Program-made: the position numbers and the translations under genes
Notes under the pieces: model-generated
Database searches by the model: none
Told to the model about the DNA's origin: nothing
What the model saw: only the letters and a program-made list of their open reading frames with translations
DNA from: Streptomyces radicis
Lineage (GTDB): Bacteria; Actinomycetota; Actinomycetes; Streptomycetales; Streptomycetaceae
DNA length: 64,000 bases
Direction of reading: 5' to 3'
NCBI RefSeq assembly: GCF_003626575.1
Contig: NZ_RBDY01000024.1
Location: 35,533 to 99,532 of the forward strand
Part shown: one piece after another, positions 52,866 to 63,305 of the stretch
Layout of the letters: every line of letters starts with the position of its first letter
Position numbering within the stretch: position 1 is the stretch's first letter

Positions 52866-53747
52866 ATGCCCGAGCTCCCCGAGGTCGAGGCGCTGCGTGA
52901 GTTCCTCACCGACCGTTTGGTCGGCGCCGAGGTGGCCCGCGTGCTGCCCGTCGCCTTCCACGTTCTCAAGACCTACAACCCGCCCCTCGCCGCCCTCCAG
53001 GGCCGGACGGTGACGGGGGTCGCGCGGCACGGCAAGTTCCTCGACATCGAGCTCGCCGCCCCCGACGCCGACCTGCACCTGGTCGTCCACCTCGCCCGCG
53101 CCGGGTGGCTGCGCTGGCAGGACGCCCTGCCCGCCGCGCCGCCCCGGCCCGGCAAGGGCCCGCTCGCGCTGCGCGTGGCGCTCGCCGACCCGGCGGGCGC
53201 GGGGTTCGACCTCACCGAGGCGGGCACCCAGAAGCGCCTCGCGGTGTACTGCGTGCACGACCCCGCCCGTGAGGTCCCCGGGATCGCCCGCCTCGGCGTC
53301 GACCCCCTCGGCCCCGGCTGCACGCCCGCCGCGTTCGCCGACCTGCTCGCCGGGGAGAGCCGCCAGATCAAGGGCGTGCTGCGCGACCAGAGCGTGCTCG
53401 CGGGCATCGGGAACGCCTACTCGGACGAGATCCTGCACGCGGCGCGCATGTCCCCGTTCAAGATCGCCGCGCGGCTCACCCCCGACGAGGCCGCCGCCCT
53501 GCACGCGGCGATGACCGAGACGTTGCGCGCCGCCGTCGACCGCTCACACGGCCTGGCCGCCGCCCAGCTCAAGCGCGAGAAGAAGACGGGGCTCCGCGTG
53601 CACGGCAGGACCGGCGAGCCCTGCCCGGTGTGCGGCGACACCATCCGCGAGGTGTCCTACCGCGACTCCGCCCTCCAGTACTGCGCCACGTGCCAGACCG
53701 GCGGCAAGCCGCTCGCCGACCGCCGCCTCTCCCGGCTGCTCAAGTAG
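52866..53747 (+). CDS. Formamidopyrimidine-DNA glycosylase family (MutM/Nei)
   Basis: A 293-residue base-excision glycosylase/AP lyase. It begins PELPEVE with catalytic Pro2 and Glu3, has KGVLRDQSVLAGIGNAYSDE (the H2TH helix region) and a C-terminal zinc finger with Cys pairs CPVCGD and YCATCQTGG. It removes oxidised bases. The frame is open far upstream through the repeat array, but homology starts at MPELPEVE. The ribosome site is weak. Confidence 0.9.
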   Translation: MPELPEVEALREFLTDRLVGAEVARVLPVAFHVLKTYNPPLAALQGRTVTGVARHGKFLDIELAAPDADLHLVVHLARAGWLRWQDALPAAPPRPGKGPLALRVALADPAGAGFDLTEAGTQKRLAVYCVHDPAREVPGIARLGVDPLGPGCTPAAFADLLAGESRQIKGVLRDQSVLAGIGNAYSDEILHAARMSPFKIAARLTPDEAAALHAAMTETLRAAVDRSHGLAAAQLKREKKTGLRVHGRTGEPCPVCGDTIREVSYRDSALQYCATCQTGGKPLADRRLSRLLK

Positions 53748-53765
53748 CGCCCGGGCCTGGCCCGT

Positions 53766-55286
<1,521 letters not shown>

Positions 55287-55427
55287 CACACACGCACCCC
55301 CTGCGAACTCACCGCGGTACCCGCTTACTTTATGCGCCGCAGCGCGCCAGGGGGGCATTGTCAGTGGCCCTGGTTACTCTGGCCGCACCACGCACCGAAC
55401 GACCGTCGACCGGCCAGGGGAGCCCCG

Positions 55428-56504
55428 ATGACCAGCAACGTCGCGACCGAAGAGCAGCGGCCTGACCGCGTCGATGACCACGTCGAGGACCACGTCGATG
55501 ACCGCGTTCAGGCCCCGGACGCCGAGCCCGGCGTCGAGCAGAGCCTCGAGCGGTACAGGAAGGAGCTCACCGGGTACTGCTACCGGATGCTGGGCTCCGC
55601 CTTCGAGGCCGAGGACGCCGTGCAGGACACGATGGTCCGCGCCTGGCGGGCGTACGACCGCTTCGAGGGCCGCTCCTCCGTCCGCTCCTGGCTCTACCGC
55701 ATCGCGACGAACGTCTGCCTGACCATGCTGAGCGGCAGCAGCAAGCGCGCCCGCCCCATGGACCTCACCTCCCCGACCCCGCACGCCTCCGCCGTCCTCG
55801 GCCCGCCGCTGGCCGAGACGGCGTGGATCGAGCCGATGCCCGACGGCATGGCCCTGCCGCAGGACCCGGCCGAGCGGGCCGAGGCGCGCGAGTCGGTGCG
55901 TCTCGCGTTCGTCGCCGCCCTCCAGCACCTCGCGCCCAAGCAGCGGGCCGTGCTCATCCTGCGCGAGGTCCTGGCGTGGAAGGCGGGCGAGGTCGCCGAG
56001 CTGCTCGACACGACGGTCGCCTCGGTGAACAGCGCGCTCCAGCGCGCCCGCGCCACCCTCGCCGCCACGGGCGCCACCGAGTCCGACCCGTCCGAGCCAC
56101 TCTCCGACGACCACAAGGCGCTGCTCGCCCGGTATCTGGAGGCGTTCGAGAGCTACGACATGGACGCCCTGACCGCGCTGCTCGCCGAGGACGCCACGCT
56201 GTCCATGCCGCCGTTCGCGCTCTGGTTCCGCGGCCCGGCCGACATCGAGGCCTGGATGGTGGGCGAGGGCAAGGAGTGCCGCGGCTCCCGGCTGATACCC
56301 ACGTCCGCCAACGGCTGCGCGGCCTTCGGCCAGTACCGCCCCGCCCCGGAGGGCGGGCACAGCCCGTGGGCGCTCCAGGTCATAGAGATATCAGGGGGGC
56401 ACGTCATCGGGATCAACGCCTTCCTCGACACAGCACGGCTCTTCCCCCTCTTCGGCCTTCCCTCCCACCTCCCCGAGGCCGAGCCAGCCGACGAGGCCCG
56501 GTAA
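55428..56504 (+). CDS. ECF sigma factor with SnoaL-like C-terminal domain (SigG/SigJ-like)
   Basis: A 358-residue extracytoplasmic-function sigma factor. Region 2 is ELTGYCYRMLGSAFEAEDAV to WLYRIATNVCL, region 4 is LAPKQRAVLILREVLAWKAG with LDTTVASVNSALQRARATL. A C-terminal SnoaL_2 domain (residues about 225-340; LARYLEAFESYDMDALTALL) replaces a separate anti-sigma in this class and tunes its activity. The sequence is closest to mycobacterial SigG-type factors. AGGGGAG before ATG. Its last 114 bp overlap the convergent STAS gene. Confidence 0.88.
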   Translation: MTSNVATEEQRPDRVDDHVEDHVDDRVQAPDAEPGVEQSLERYRKELTGYCYRMLGSAFEAEDAVQDTMVRAWRAYDRFEGRSSVRSWLYRIATNVCLTMLSGSSKRARPMDLTSPTPHASAVLGPPLAETAWIEPMPDGMALPQDPAERAEARESVRLAFVAALQHLAPKQRAVLILREVLAWKAGEVAELLDTTVASVNSALQRARATLAATGATESDPSEPLSDDHKALLARYLEAFESYDMDALTALLAEDATLSMPPFALWFRGPADIEAWMVGEGKECRGSRLIPTSANGCAAFGQYRPAPEGGHSPWALQVIEISGGHVIGINAFLDTARLFPLFGLPSHLPEAEPADEAR

Positions 56505-56732
56505 TCCCGCCCGCATGTTGACGAAGCGGATCCCGCACCCGAGGCGCTTGGCCGTCAGCCGCAGCCTGGCCACCACCTCGAGCGTCACCGCGTTCGCGCC
56601 GCCGACCTCCGCCACGTCGACGGTCACGTCCCCGACGCCGCCGCGGCGCACGTGCGCCGTGAGCCGCTCACAGATCCCGGGCACGTCCTCCCGGGCCACC
56701 GGCCCCTTTATCACGAACAGTTGACTCCGCAC
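56391..56732 (-). CDS. STAS-domain protein (anti-sigma antagonist-like)
   Basis: A 113-residue protein. Residues 1-85 read as a STAS fold (VTVDVAEVGGANAVTLEVVA, then LRLTAKRLGCGIRFVNM and GLPGLVGWLGL). The usual phosphorylatable Ser/Thr at the helix start corresponds to the GGANAVTL stretch, where a conserved Ser is replaced by Asn-Ala, so it may not be phosphoregulated. AAGGAG lies 8 nt before the GTG start. The C-terminal 38 codons lie antisense to the sigma-factor gene. Confidence 0.7.
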   Translation of the reverse strand: MRSQLFVIKGPVAREDVPGICERLTAHVRRGGVGDVTVDVAEVGGANAVTLEVVARLRLTAKRLGCGIRFVNMRAGLPGLVGWLGLGEVGGKAEEGEEPCCVEEGVDPDDVPP

Positions 56733-56889
56733 CGCCGGTCTCCTTCCCCACGCAAGGAAGACCGACCCACCGCGGGGAACTCATCGGCACCCCGGTCGGC
56801 ACCCCCGCACGCCCACCCGACCCGCCGTCACCCCACGCCGCCCACAACCCCCATCGCACCCCCACGCCCCAACCGCCCCACGCACGAGC

Positions 56890-56936
56890 GGAACGTCAGC
56901 CGGGGGCGCTAACGTCGTGCGAGGAGGCAATAGACT
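56890..56936 (+). promoter_or_regulatory. Candidate promoters of the secretion-like operon
   Basis: TAGACT (56931-56936) is a good -10 about 26 nt before the first ATG. GGAAC (56890-56894) with CGTC 18 nt downstream is an ECF-type alternative. The upstream stretch 56764-56885 is C-rich and G-poor on this strand, with no gene. Confidence 0.3.
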
Positions 56937-56962
56937 CAAGCACTGCTGAGGGGGCCGCGAAC

Positions 56963-57784
56963 ATGAGCTATGGCGACGACTACGACGACACACGCACCGG
57001 TCGTGTCCCCTCCCCCACCAGGACCCGGCTCCCCGAGCAGGACGAGCCCCCCTCGCGCCGCCCCGCCGCCTCCCCCGGGCGTTCCATCCTCACCGTCGTC
57101 GCGGTGATCGTCGTCCTCCTCGCCGCCATCGTGTTCGCCAACCAGTCGCGCGAGGACGGGAGTTCGGGCGACGACGGCGGCGACCGCGAGGACGCGCGGC
57201 CCACCGCGCCCACCGGCGAGCGCCCCGTGGACGGCGCGTTCAACGGCATCCCCACCGGACACGCGCAGACCGAGCAGGGCGCCCAGAGCGCCGCGGCCAA
57301 CTACGCGGTGGCGCTCGGCGGCGTCGAGATGTTCAACGAGGCGCGACGCCGCACCATCGTCGACAGCATCAGCGCGTCCGCCACCCGCGACGACCTGCGC
57401 GCCTCCTACGACTCGGGCTACAGTGCCCAGTTGAACGAAGACATCGGCCTCGACCCGGAAGGCGTCGCCCCCACCGGCATGACCTTCGTCAACAGAACGA
57501 TGCCCGTGGGCAGTTCCACCGTCGAGTACGGCGAGACCGCCGCCGAGGTGTCCGTCTGGTGCACCGGCCTGTTCGGCATGGCGGGCGCCGAGTCGAGAAA
57601 CCCCGTGCGCACCAGCTGGTTCACGATCACCTTCGACCTCGTCTGGGAGGACGGGGACTGGAAGGTCAGCGACACCGAGCAGGCCGAGGGCCCCACCCCG
57701 GTGGGCGGGGACGACCGCGTCTCCGGAGCCGACGAGATCGCCGAAGCCGTCGAACAGTACGGAGGGTTCACGTATGCGCGCTAG
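56963..57784 (+). CDS. Bitopic membrane protein, first gene of the secretion-like operon
   Basis: A 273-residue protein: acidic/Pro-rich cytoplasmic N terminus, one TM helix (41-60), a Gly/Asp-rich linker and an extracytoplasmic domain of about 180 residues (AANYAVALGGVEMFNEARRR, FTITFDLVWEDGDWKVSDT). The second half looks like the NTF2/VirB8-like fold of TcpC and VirB8 proteins in type IV-like systems; that is an inference from layout, not a clear match. Ribosome site GAGGGG. The next gene overlaps by 11 nt. Confidence 0.65.
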   Translation: MSYGDDYDDTRTGRVPSPTRTRLPEQDEPPSRRPAASPGRSILTVVAVIVVLLAAIVFANQSREDGSSGDDGGDREDARPTAPTGERPVDGAFNGIPTGHAQTEQGAQSAAANYAVALGGVEMFNEARRRTIVDSISASATRDDLRASYDSGYSAQLNEDIGLDPEGVAPTGMTFVNRTMPVGSSTVEYGETAAEVSVWCTGLFGMAGAESRNPVRTSWFTITFDLVWEDGDWKVSDTEQAEGPTPVGGDDRVSGADEIAEAVEQYGGFTYAR

Positions 57785-59078
57785 CCTCCGCATCCGCCTG
57801 GCGACGCTGGGCACGGCGTTCGCGAGCGCCGGGGCGCTCGGCCTGCTCCTGGCCACCCGCGCCACGGCCCAGGAGCAGGAGGAAGACCCCGACGACGCCT
57901 GCGACCTCATCTCGGGGACCGCGCGCGAGTACTGCGAGGGGAACCCCGACTCCGGCGACGGCGACGGAGGGGGCGGCGCGGGCTCGGGCGCCTCACTCGA
58001 CCCGATGTCCTCCCTGGCCCGCGCCTGCGCCGACGCCGCCGCCTGGATCGTCAACGAGCTGTCGGAGCTGGTCGATTCGACCACCGCGGTCGACTTCACC
58101 AACACGTCGTTCCTCCGCCAGTACGCCGTCGTCTTCGCCGCCTCCACCGTCCTGACGCTGATCCTGTGGATCCTCGCCATCGTCAAACGGGCCATCAGGG
58201 GCGTGCCGTTGACCACCGCCATCACCGAGGCGATCGGCTTCCTCTGGCTGACCGTCATGGCCTCGGCGTTCACCCCGCTCATCCTCTATGTCGTGGTCTC
58301 CGCCACCGACGGCGTCACGGACGCGATCGTCGTGGGCACAGGGGACAACTCCGACGCGTTCTTCGGCGACTTCGCCGCCGCCCTCGAGGCGGGCGAGGAC
58401 ATCGGCGGCGGCCCGATCATGCTGATCGTCGTCTCCCTGATCTCCATCCTGGCCGCCGGCGTCCTGGCCCTCGAGCTGGTCATCCGCGCCGCCATGCTCT
58501 ACGTCGGCGCCCTGCTCGGCACGGCCGTCTACGCGGGCCTGGTCGACAAGAACCTCTGGTCCCACATCCGGAACTGGGCCGGGATCATGATCGCGGTCAT
58601 CCTCATCAAGCCCGTCATCGTCATCGTCCTCGGCCTCGCCGGGGCCCTCACCACCGCCGAGGAGGAGGGGCCCACCGCCGTCTCGTCGATCATCTCGGGC
58701 CTGGCCATCATCCTGCTGGCCATCTTCGCCTCCGCCATGATCTACCGCTTCGTGCCCGGCTTCGGCGACGAGATCGTCAGCCAGCGGGCCATGCGCGACG
58801 ACACCTCGAGCCGCGCGGCCAAGGCCGCCGTCTCCACCCCCGCCTCGATGCTGCGCCAGGGCATGAGCACCCATGGCACCCGCGACGGCGCGGCCGCCGG
58901 CGGCGGAGGGGGTGGCGGGGGTGGTGGCGGCGGCGCCGCCCGCCCGGCCAACCCCGTGGCCGGCGGAGTCGCCGCGCACGGTACCCGTTCGGGCCAGTCC
59001 GGGTCATCATCGTCTTCGTCCCCCGGCGGCGGCACCGGCCGCTCGGGAAGCCAGGGCAACCGAGGAGGTAGCAGGTGA
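57774..59078 (+). CDS. Polytopic membrane protein, SCO6881/VirB6-like
   Basis: A 434-residue protein. Signal peptide (1-32, ending ATAQ), a Cys-containing acidic segment, then five or six TM helices between about 115 and 340, and a Ser/Gly-rich tail with a run of twelve Gly residues and a Ser run. This is the layout of the SCO6881 family and of VirB6/TrbL channel proteins. Stop overlaps the next GTG (GTGA). Likely channel component of the complex. Confidence 0.7.
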   Translation: MRASLRIRLATLGTAFASAGALGLLLATRATAQEQEEDPDDACDLISGTAREYCEGNPDSGDGDGGGGAGSGASLDPMSSLARACADAAAWIVNELSELVDSTTAVDFTNTSFLRQYAVVFAASTVLTLILWILAIVKRAIRGVPLTTAITEAIGFLWLTVMASAFTPLILYVVVSATDGVTDAIVVGTGDNSDAFFGDFAAALEAGEDIGGGPIMLIVVSLISILAAGVLALELVIRAAMLYVGALLGTAVYAGLVDKNLWSHIRNWAGIMIAVILIKPVIVIVLGLAGALTTAEEEGPTAVSSIISGLAIILLAIFASAMIYRFVPGFGDEIVSQRAMRDDTSSRAAKAAVSTPASMLRQGMSTHGTRDGAAAGGGGGGGGGGGGAARPANPVAGGVAAHGTRSGQSGSSSSSSPGGGTGRSGSQGNRGGSR

Positions 59079-60631
59079 CCGTTCCACCCCAGACCTTCGG
59101 CCGCCGCCGCACCTACCTCATCGGGCGGTCGAGGCCCCAGGCCCTCGTCGGCAGGAACCGCGAGACGGGCGAGATCGCCCTCATCGTCGCGGGCGCGTTC
59201 CTCGGCATGATGAGCGGCATCCTCATCCCCACCCTCACGCTCCGCCTGGTCGGCCTCATCGGCTTCCCTTTCCTCGCCCTCGCCGCGGTCTACATGCCGT
59301 ACCAGGGCCGCACGTTCTACAAGTGGTTCGAGATCAACCGCTCGTTCCGCCGCACCCACCGCCGCGGCGCCACCTACCGCTCGGGCGCCGCCGAGGCCGG
59401 GGTCCGCCTCGACGGCACCGAGGTCGAGGTCGGCTCGCCCCCCGGCGTGGGCGGCGTCCGCTGGCTCGCGGCCGCGTTCGGCCCCGACGAGCTCGCCGTG
59501 CTCCTGCACAGCGACCGCGGGACCGTCACGGCCGCCATCGAGATCGAGGGCCCGGGCGTCGGGCTGCGCGACAGCGAGGACCAGGAGGCCCTGGTCGAGC
59601 GGTTCGGCACGCTCCTCAAGCACGTCGCGAACGGCGACGGCCACGTCACCCGCCTCCAGATGCTCGCCCGCACCCTCCCCGCCGACCCCGACGCCCACGC
59701 CAACGACGTGCGCGAGCGCGGCGACACCGGCGCCCCCGCCTGGATCCAGGAGTCCTACGAGCAGCTGGCTTCCATGGTCTCCACCTCGAGCGAGCAGCAC
59801 CGCGCCTACCTGGTCGCCTGCATGCACCACTCGCGCGAGCTCGGCCACGAGGCGCAGACCATCGCCCGCGCCGCCAGGAAGGGCAGGGGCCGCGGGCAGC
59901 GCATGTCGCAGGACGAGGCGCTCGCCGTGATCATGGCCCGCGAGCTCACCGACATCTGCGCCCGCCTCACCGAGGCCGACATCCGGGTCCGCCAGCCGCT
60001 CGGCGAGGCGCGCCTCGCCTCGTTGATCCACTCCATGTACGACCCCGACCACCCGATCGACCACATCCAGGCCATGTCGCGGCGCAACGCCTGGCCCGCC
60101 GAGCTGGACGCGCGCGAGGCCACCTATCTCCAGGCCAAGACCCGCGAGTCCGGCACCCGCGAGCCCTGGTGCCACGCCACGGCCTGGGTGAAGGAGTGGC
60201 CCATGACCCCGGTGGGCGTCAACTTCCTCGCCCCGCTGCTCGTTCACACCCCCGACGTGATCCGCACGGTCGCGGTCTGCATGGACCTCGAGCCCACCGA
60301 GATCGCCATCGAGCGCATGCTCACCGAGAAGACCAACGACGAGGCCGAGGCGTCCCGCGCCGCCAAGATGAACCGCACGGTCGACCCCCGCGACGTCGCC
60401 GCGCACAGCCGCGTCGACCAGCGCGGCGACGACCTGGCGTCCGGCGCGGCGGGCGTCAACCTCGTCGGCTACATCACGGTCTCCTCGCCCCACCCCGAGG
60501 CACTCGCCCGGGACAAGCGCACGATCCGCGCCTCAGCGGGTAAGTCTTATCTGAAGCTCGAATGGTGCGATCGCGAGCACCACCGCGCGTTCGTCAACAC
60601 ACTGCCCTTCGCGACGGGGATCAGGCGATGA
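59075..60631 (+). CDS. SCO6880-family membrane protein
   Basis: A 518-residue protein. The N-terminal 90 residues contain two close TM helices (LIVAGAFLGMMSGILIP, LVGLIGFPFLALAAVYMP), as in PrgI/VirB3-like proteins. A large cytoplasmic part resembles the N-terminal region of VirB4-type ATPases (YITVSSPHPEAL, EWCDREHHRAF) without a P loop. GAGGAGG precedes the GTG. Family is conserved in streptomycetes next to a VirB4-type ATPase gene; together they look like a VirB3-VirB4 unit split in two. Confidence 0.75.
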   Translation: MTVPPQTFGRRRTYLIGRSRPQALVGRNRETGEIALIVAGAFLGMMSGILIPTLTLRLVGLIGFPFLALAAVYMPYQGRTFYKWFEINRSFRRTHRRGATYRSGAAEAGVRLDGTEVEVGSPPGVGGVRWLAAAFGPDELAVLLHSDRGTVTAAIEIEGPGVGLRDSEDQEALVERFGTLLKHVANGDGHVTRLQMLARTLPADPDAHANDVRERGDTGAPAWIQESYEQLASMVSTSSEQHRAYLVACMHHSRELGHEAQTIARAARKGRGRGQRMSQDEALAVIMARELTDICARLTEADIRVRQPLGEARLASLIHSMYDPDHPIDHIQAMSRRNAWPAELDAREATYLQAKTRESGTREPWCHATAWVKEWPMTPVGVNFLAPLLVHTPDVIRTVAVCMDLEPTEIAIERMLTEKTNDEAEASRAAKMNRTVDPRDVAAHSRVDQRGDDLASGAAGVNLVGYITVSSPHPEALARDKRTIRASAGKSYLKLEWCDREHHRAFVNTLPFATGIRR

Positions 60632-60674
60632 GGATCCCCGCGCGGCCGACGCCCAGGGGACAGGAGGTGCCGTC

Positions 60675-62087
60675 ATGCCGGCGCGCGATCCGCTGAGCCT
60701 CATCACGGAGGCGTTCACGAGCCTCCTCTTCGGCAGGACCGAGACCACGCGGCTGCCCGTGCGCACCTCGACGGGCCAGGCGCAGGCCGTCTATCTGCCC
60801 ACCGCGGCGCCGGGCCTCGGCGACTCGGGCGTGATCATCGGCCGCGAGGTGTACTCGGGCAAGGGGTACATCTACGACCCGTTCCAGCTCTACGGCCAGC
60901 AGCTGCCCGCCCCCCACTGGCTCGTCCTCGGCGAGTCGGGCAACGGCAAGTCCGCGCTGGAGAAGACCTATGTGCTGCGGCAGCTCCGGTTCCGCGACCG
61001 CCAGGTCGTGGTCCTCGACGCCCAGGGCGAGGACGGCGTCGGCGAGTGGAACCTGATCGCCCAGGAGCTGGGCATCACCCCGATCCGGCTCGACCCGATG
61101 GCCACCCTCGACCGGAACGTCCGGCTCAACCCCCTCGACCCGTCGATCACCACCACCGGCCAGCTCGCCCTCCTGCGCACCATCATCGAGGTGGCGCTCG
61201 GGCGCTCCCTCGACGAGCGGTCGGGGTTCGCGCTCAAGGTCGCGCACGCGTATGTGCACCAGACGACGACCGACCGCCAGCCGATCCTGACCGACATCGT
61301 GGAGCGCCTGCGGCACCCGCTGCCCGAGGCGGCCGACGCGATGAACGTCGCGCTCGAGGACGTCCGCGCCTGGGGCCTCGACGTGGCGCTCGTCCTCGAC
61401 CGCCTGGTGGACGGCGACCTGCGCGGCATGTTCGACGGCCCGACCACGGTCGGGATCGATCTGGACGCGCCCCTCATCGTCTTCGACCTGTCCCATATCG
61501 ACCGGAACTCGATCGCGATGCCCATCCTGATGGCCATCGTGGGCGTCTGGCTCGAGCACACCTGGATCAGGCCCGACCGGAAGAAGCGCATCTTCCTGGT
61601 CGAGGAGGCATGGCACATCATCAACTCCCCTTCGGTGGCCCAGCTGTTCCAGCGACTGCTGAAGTTCGGCCGCCGCCTCGGCCTGTCGTTCGTCGCGGTG
61701 GTGCACCACCTGTCCGACGTCGTCGACGGGGCGGCCGCCAGGGAGGCGGCGGCCATCCTCAAGATGGCCTCCACGCGCACCATCTACGCCCAGAAGTCCG
61801 ACGAGGCCAGATCCACGGGCCAGGTCCTCGGCCTGCCCCGCTGGGCGGTCGAGATCATCCCGACCCTGACCCCCGGCATGGCGGTCTGGGACGTCAACGG
61901 CAATGTGCAGGTGGTCAAGCACCTGGTCACCGAGGCCGAGCGCCCGCTGGTCTTCACCGACCGCGCGATGACGGAGTCGTCCGCGATGCTCCTGGCCGAG
62001 GAGCGGCTGCCGGAGGCGGAGGACCCGTTCGAGGCGGAGACCGAGGCGCGCGTGATGTCGTTCGAGAAGCGACAGGGCGTCGGGTAG
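60675..62087 (+). CDS. VirB4/TraC-like secretion ATPase
   Basis: A 470-residue ATPase without TM helices. Walker A GESGNGKS at 86-93, followed by DRQVVVLDAQGEDG; Walker B within IFLVEEAWHII near residue 310 and the QLFQRLLKFGRRLGLSF and STRTIYAQKSDEA blocks of VirB4-type hexamers. It should energise substrate or subunit translocation at the membrane. GGAGGTGCCGTC precedes the ATG. It lacks the N-terminal VirB4 domain, which may be supplied by the upstream SCO6880-type protein. Confidence 0.82.
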   Translation: MPARDPLSLITEAFTSLLFGRTETTRLPVRTSTGQAQAVYLPTAAPGLGDSGVIIGREVYSGKGYIYDPFQLYGQQLPAPHWLVLGESGNGKSALEKTYVLRQLRFRDRQVVVLDAQGEDGVGEWNLIAQELGITPIRLDPMATLDRNVRLNPLDPSITTTGQLALLRTIIEVALGRSLDERSGFALKVAHAYVHQTTTDRQPILTDIVERLRHPLPEAADAMNVALEDVRAWGLDVALVLDRLVDGDLRGMFDGPTTVGIDLDAPLIVFDLSHIDRNSIAMPILMAIVGVWLEHTWIRPDRKKRIFLVEEAWHIINSPSVAQLFQRLLKFGRRLGLSFVAVVHHLSDVVDGAAAREAAAILKMASTRTIYAQKSDEARSTGQVLGLPRWAVEIIPTLTPGMAVWDVNGNVQVVKHLVTEAERPLVFTDRAMTESSAMLLAEERLPEAEDPFEAETEARVMSFEKRQGVG

Positions 62088-62096
62088 CGGGGCGTC

Positions 62097-63305
62097 ATGG
62101 CGTATGACCGGCACGCGCGCGGCGGCCCCCCGCGGGACCCCGCGGCTCCCGAACGGCACGGCGGCGGGGTGCCCGACGCCCTGCTGGTCGGCTCGCTCGC
62201 CTTCCTCGTCGGCGCGAGCGTCCTCACCTGGACGGCGACGGGCCTGGCCGGGCTGCTGCGCCACGGGGCATGGCCCGATGGCGTCACCTTCGTCCACACC
62301 GCGCGGGCGATCCGCTCGCTGCTGACGGCGCCGGGCGACGTCGCGGCCGCATGGCCCGACGCGCCCCCGGCGCAGCTGCCGAGCGCGGCGATGCTGTGGC
62401 TGATGCTGCTGGTCCAGCTTGTGCTGCTGTTCTCGGCGGTGCTCGTGGTGTCGATCCGCGTGGCGACGTGGCGGGCGCGCCGCGCGATCCGCGAGGCGGA
62501 ACGCCACCGCCCGCCGGATCTCCCCGAACAGGCCCATGAGACGGCCCCGTTGGAGGCGGTCCCCACACCGTCCCCCACGCCGACACCCGCGCCCGACCCG
62601 GTGCGCGACGAGACGGCGGCGGTCCTCGCGGCGCCCGCGGGCCTCATCGTGCGGGACCCGGACGGCTCGCTGCACGCCAGCACCGCGCGGCAACGCGGCA
62701 GGCTGGGGCCCGTCCACGTGTACGACCCCGAGCACCTGACGGACGCCGCGGCCCGGCTGCGCTGGGCGCCCGAGCGCGGCTGCGACGACATGGCGGTCGC
62801 CCGCCGCCGCGCGAGTCAGCTCCTGGCACCCATCAGACCGTCCGAGCCCATCTTCCGCCTGGACGCGGAGGCGGCCGAGACGCTGCTGCGCTGCTATCTG
62901 CACGCCGCGGCCCTCTCGGGCAACGGGCTGACCCACGTGCACCGTTGGGCGCACGGCAGGTCGTCGGGAGAGCCCGCGAAGGTGCTGCGCGCCCATCCGC
63001 GGGCGGCGGGCGGCGCGTCGATGGAGCTCGAGAGCACGCTGACGTCGCACCCGGTGCGCAGGGACGCGGCCCTGGTGCTGATCGGGCGGGCGTTGAACGG
63101 CCTCGACCAGCTGCACATCCGCCAGGCGTGCGCGGCGGGCCGGGCGGACACGCTGGCCCTGGCCAATCTGGCGGGCGAGGGCGCGACGCTGTTCGTGGTG
63201 GGGGATCAGAGGGAGACGGCGGGGCTGCGCGGCGCGCTGGTGGACGCGTTGGTGGCCGAGCAGCCCACGCTCGAGGTCAGCGGCGTGGAGCCGAGCCGCT
63301 TCTGA
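62097..63305 (+). CDS. Coupling-protein-like membrane protein without visible Walker motifs
   Basis: A 402-residue protein. Two TM helices (about 28-50 and 98-120), a Pro-rich linker, then a domain reading STARQRGRLGPVHVYDPEHL, LRCYLHAAALSG, KVLRAHPRAAGGASMELEST and EGATLFVVGDQRE, like the middle of VirD4/TraG coupling proteins. The stretch that should hold Walker A is replaced by the linker, and the protein ends where the Walker B strand would follow. It may recruit substrate without hydrolysing ATP. Starts 9 nt after the ATPase gene. Confidence 0.7.
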   Translation: MAYDRHARGGPPRDPAAPERHGGGVPDALLVGSLAFLVGASVLTWTATGLAGLLRHGAWPDGVTFVHTARAIRSLLTAPGDVAAAWPDAPPAQLPSAAMLWLMLLVQLVLLFSAVLVVSIRVATWRARRAIREAERHRPPDLPEQAHETAPLEAVPTPSPTPTPAPDPVRDETAAVLAAPAGLIVRDPDGSLHASTARQRGRLGPVHVYDPEHLTDAAARLRWAPERGCDDMAVARRRASQLLAPIRPSEPIFRLDAEAAETLLRCYLHAAALSGNGLTHVHRWAHGRSSGEPAKVLRAHPRAAGGASMELESTLTSHPVRRDAALVLIGRALNGLDQLHIRQACAAGRADTLALANLAGEGATLFVVGDQRETAGLRGALVDALVAEQPTLEVSGVEPSRF

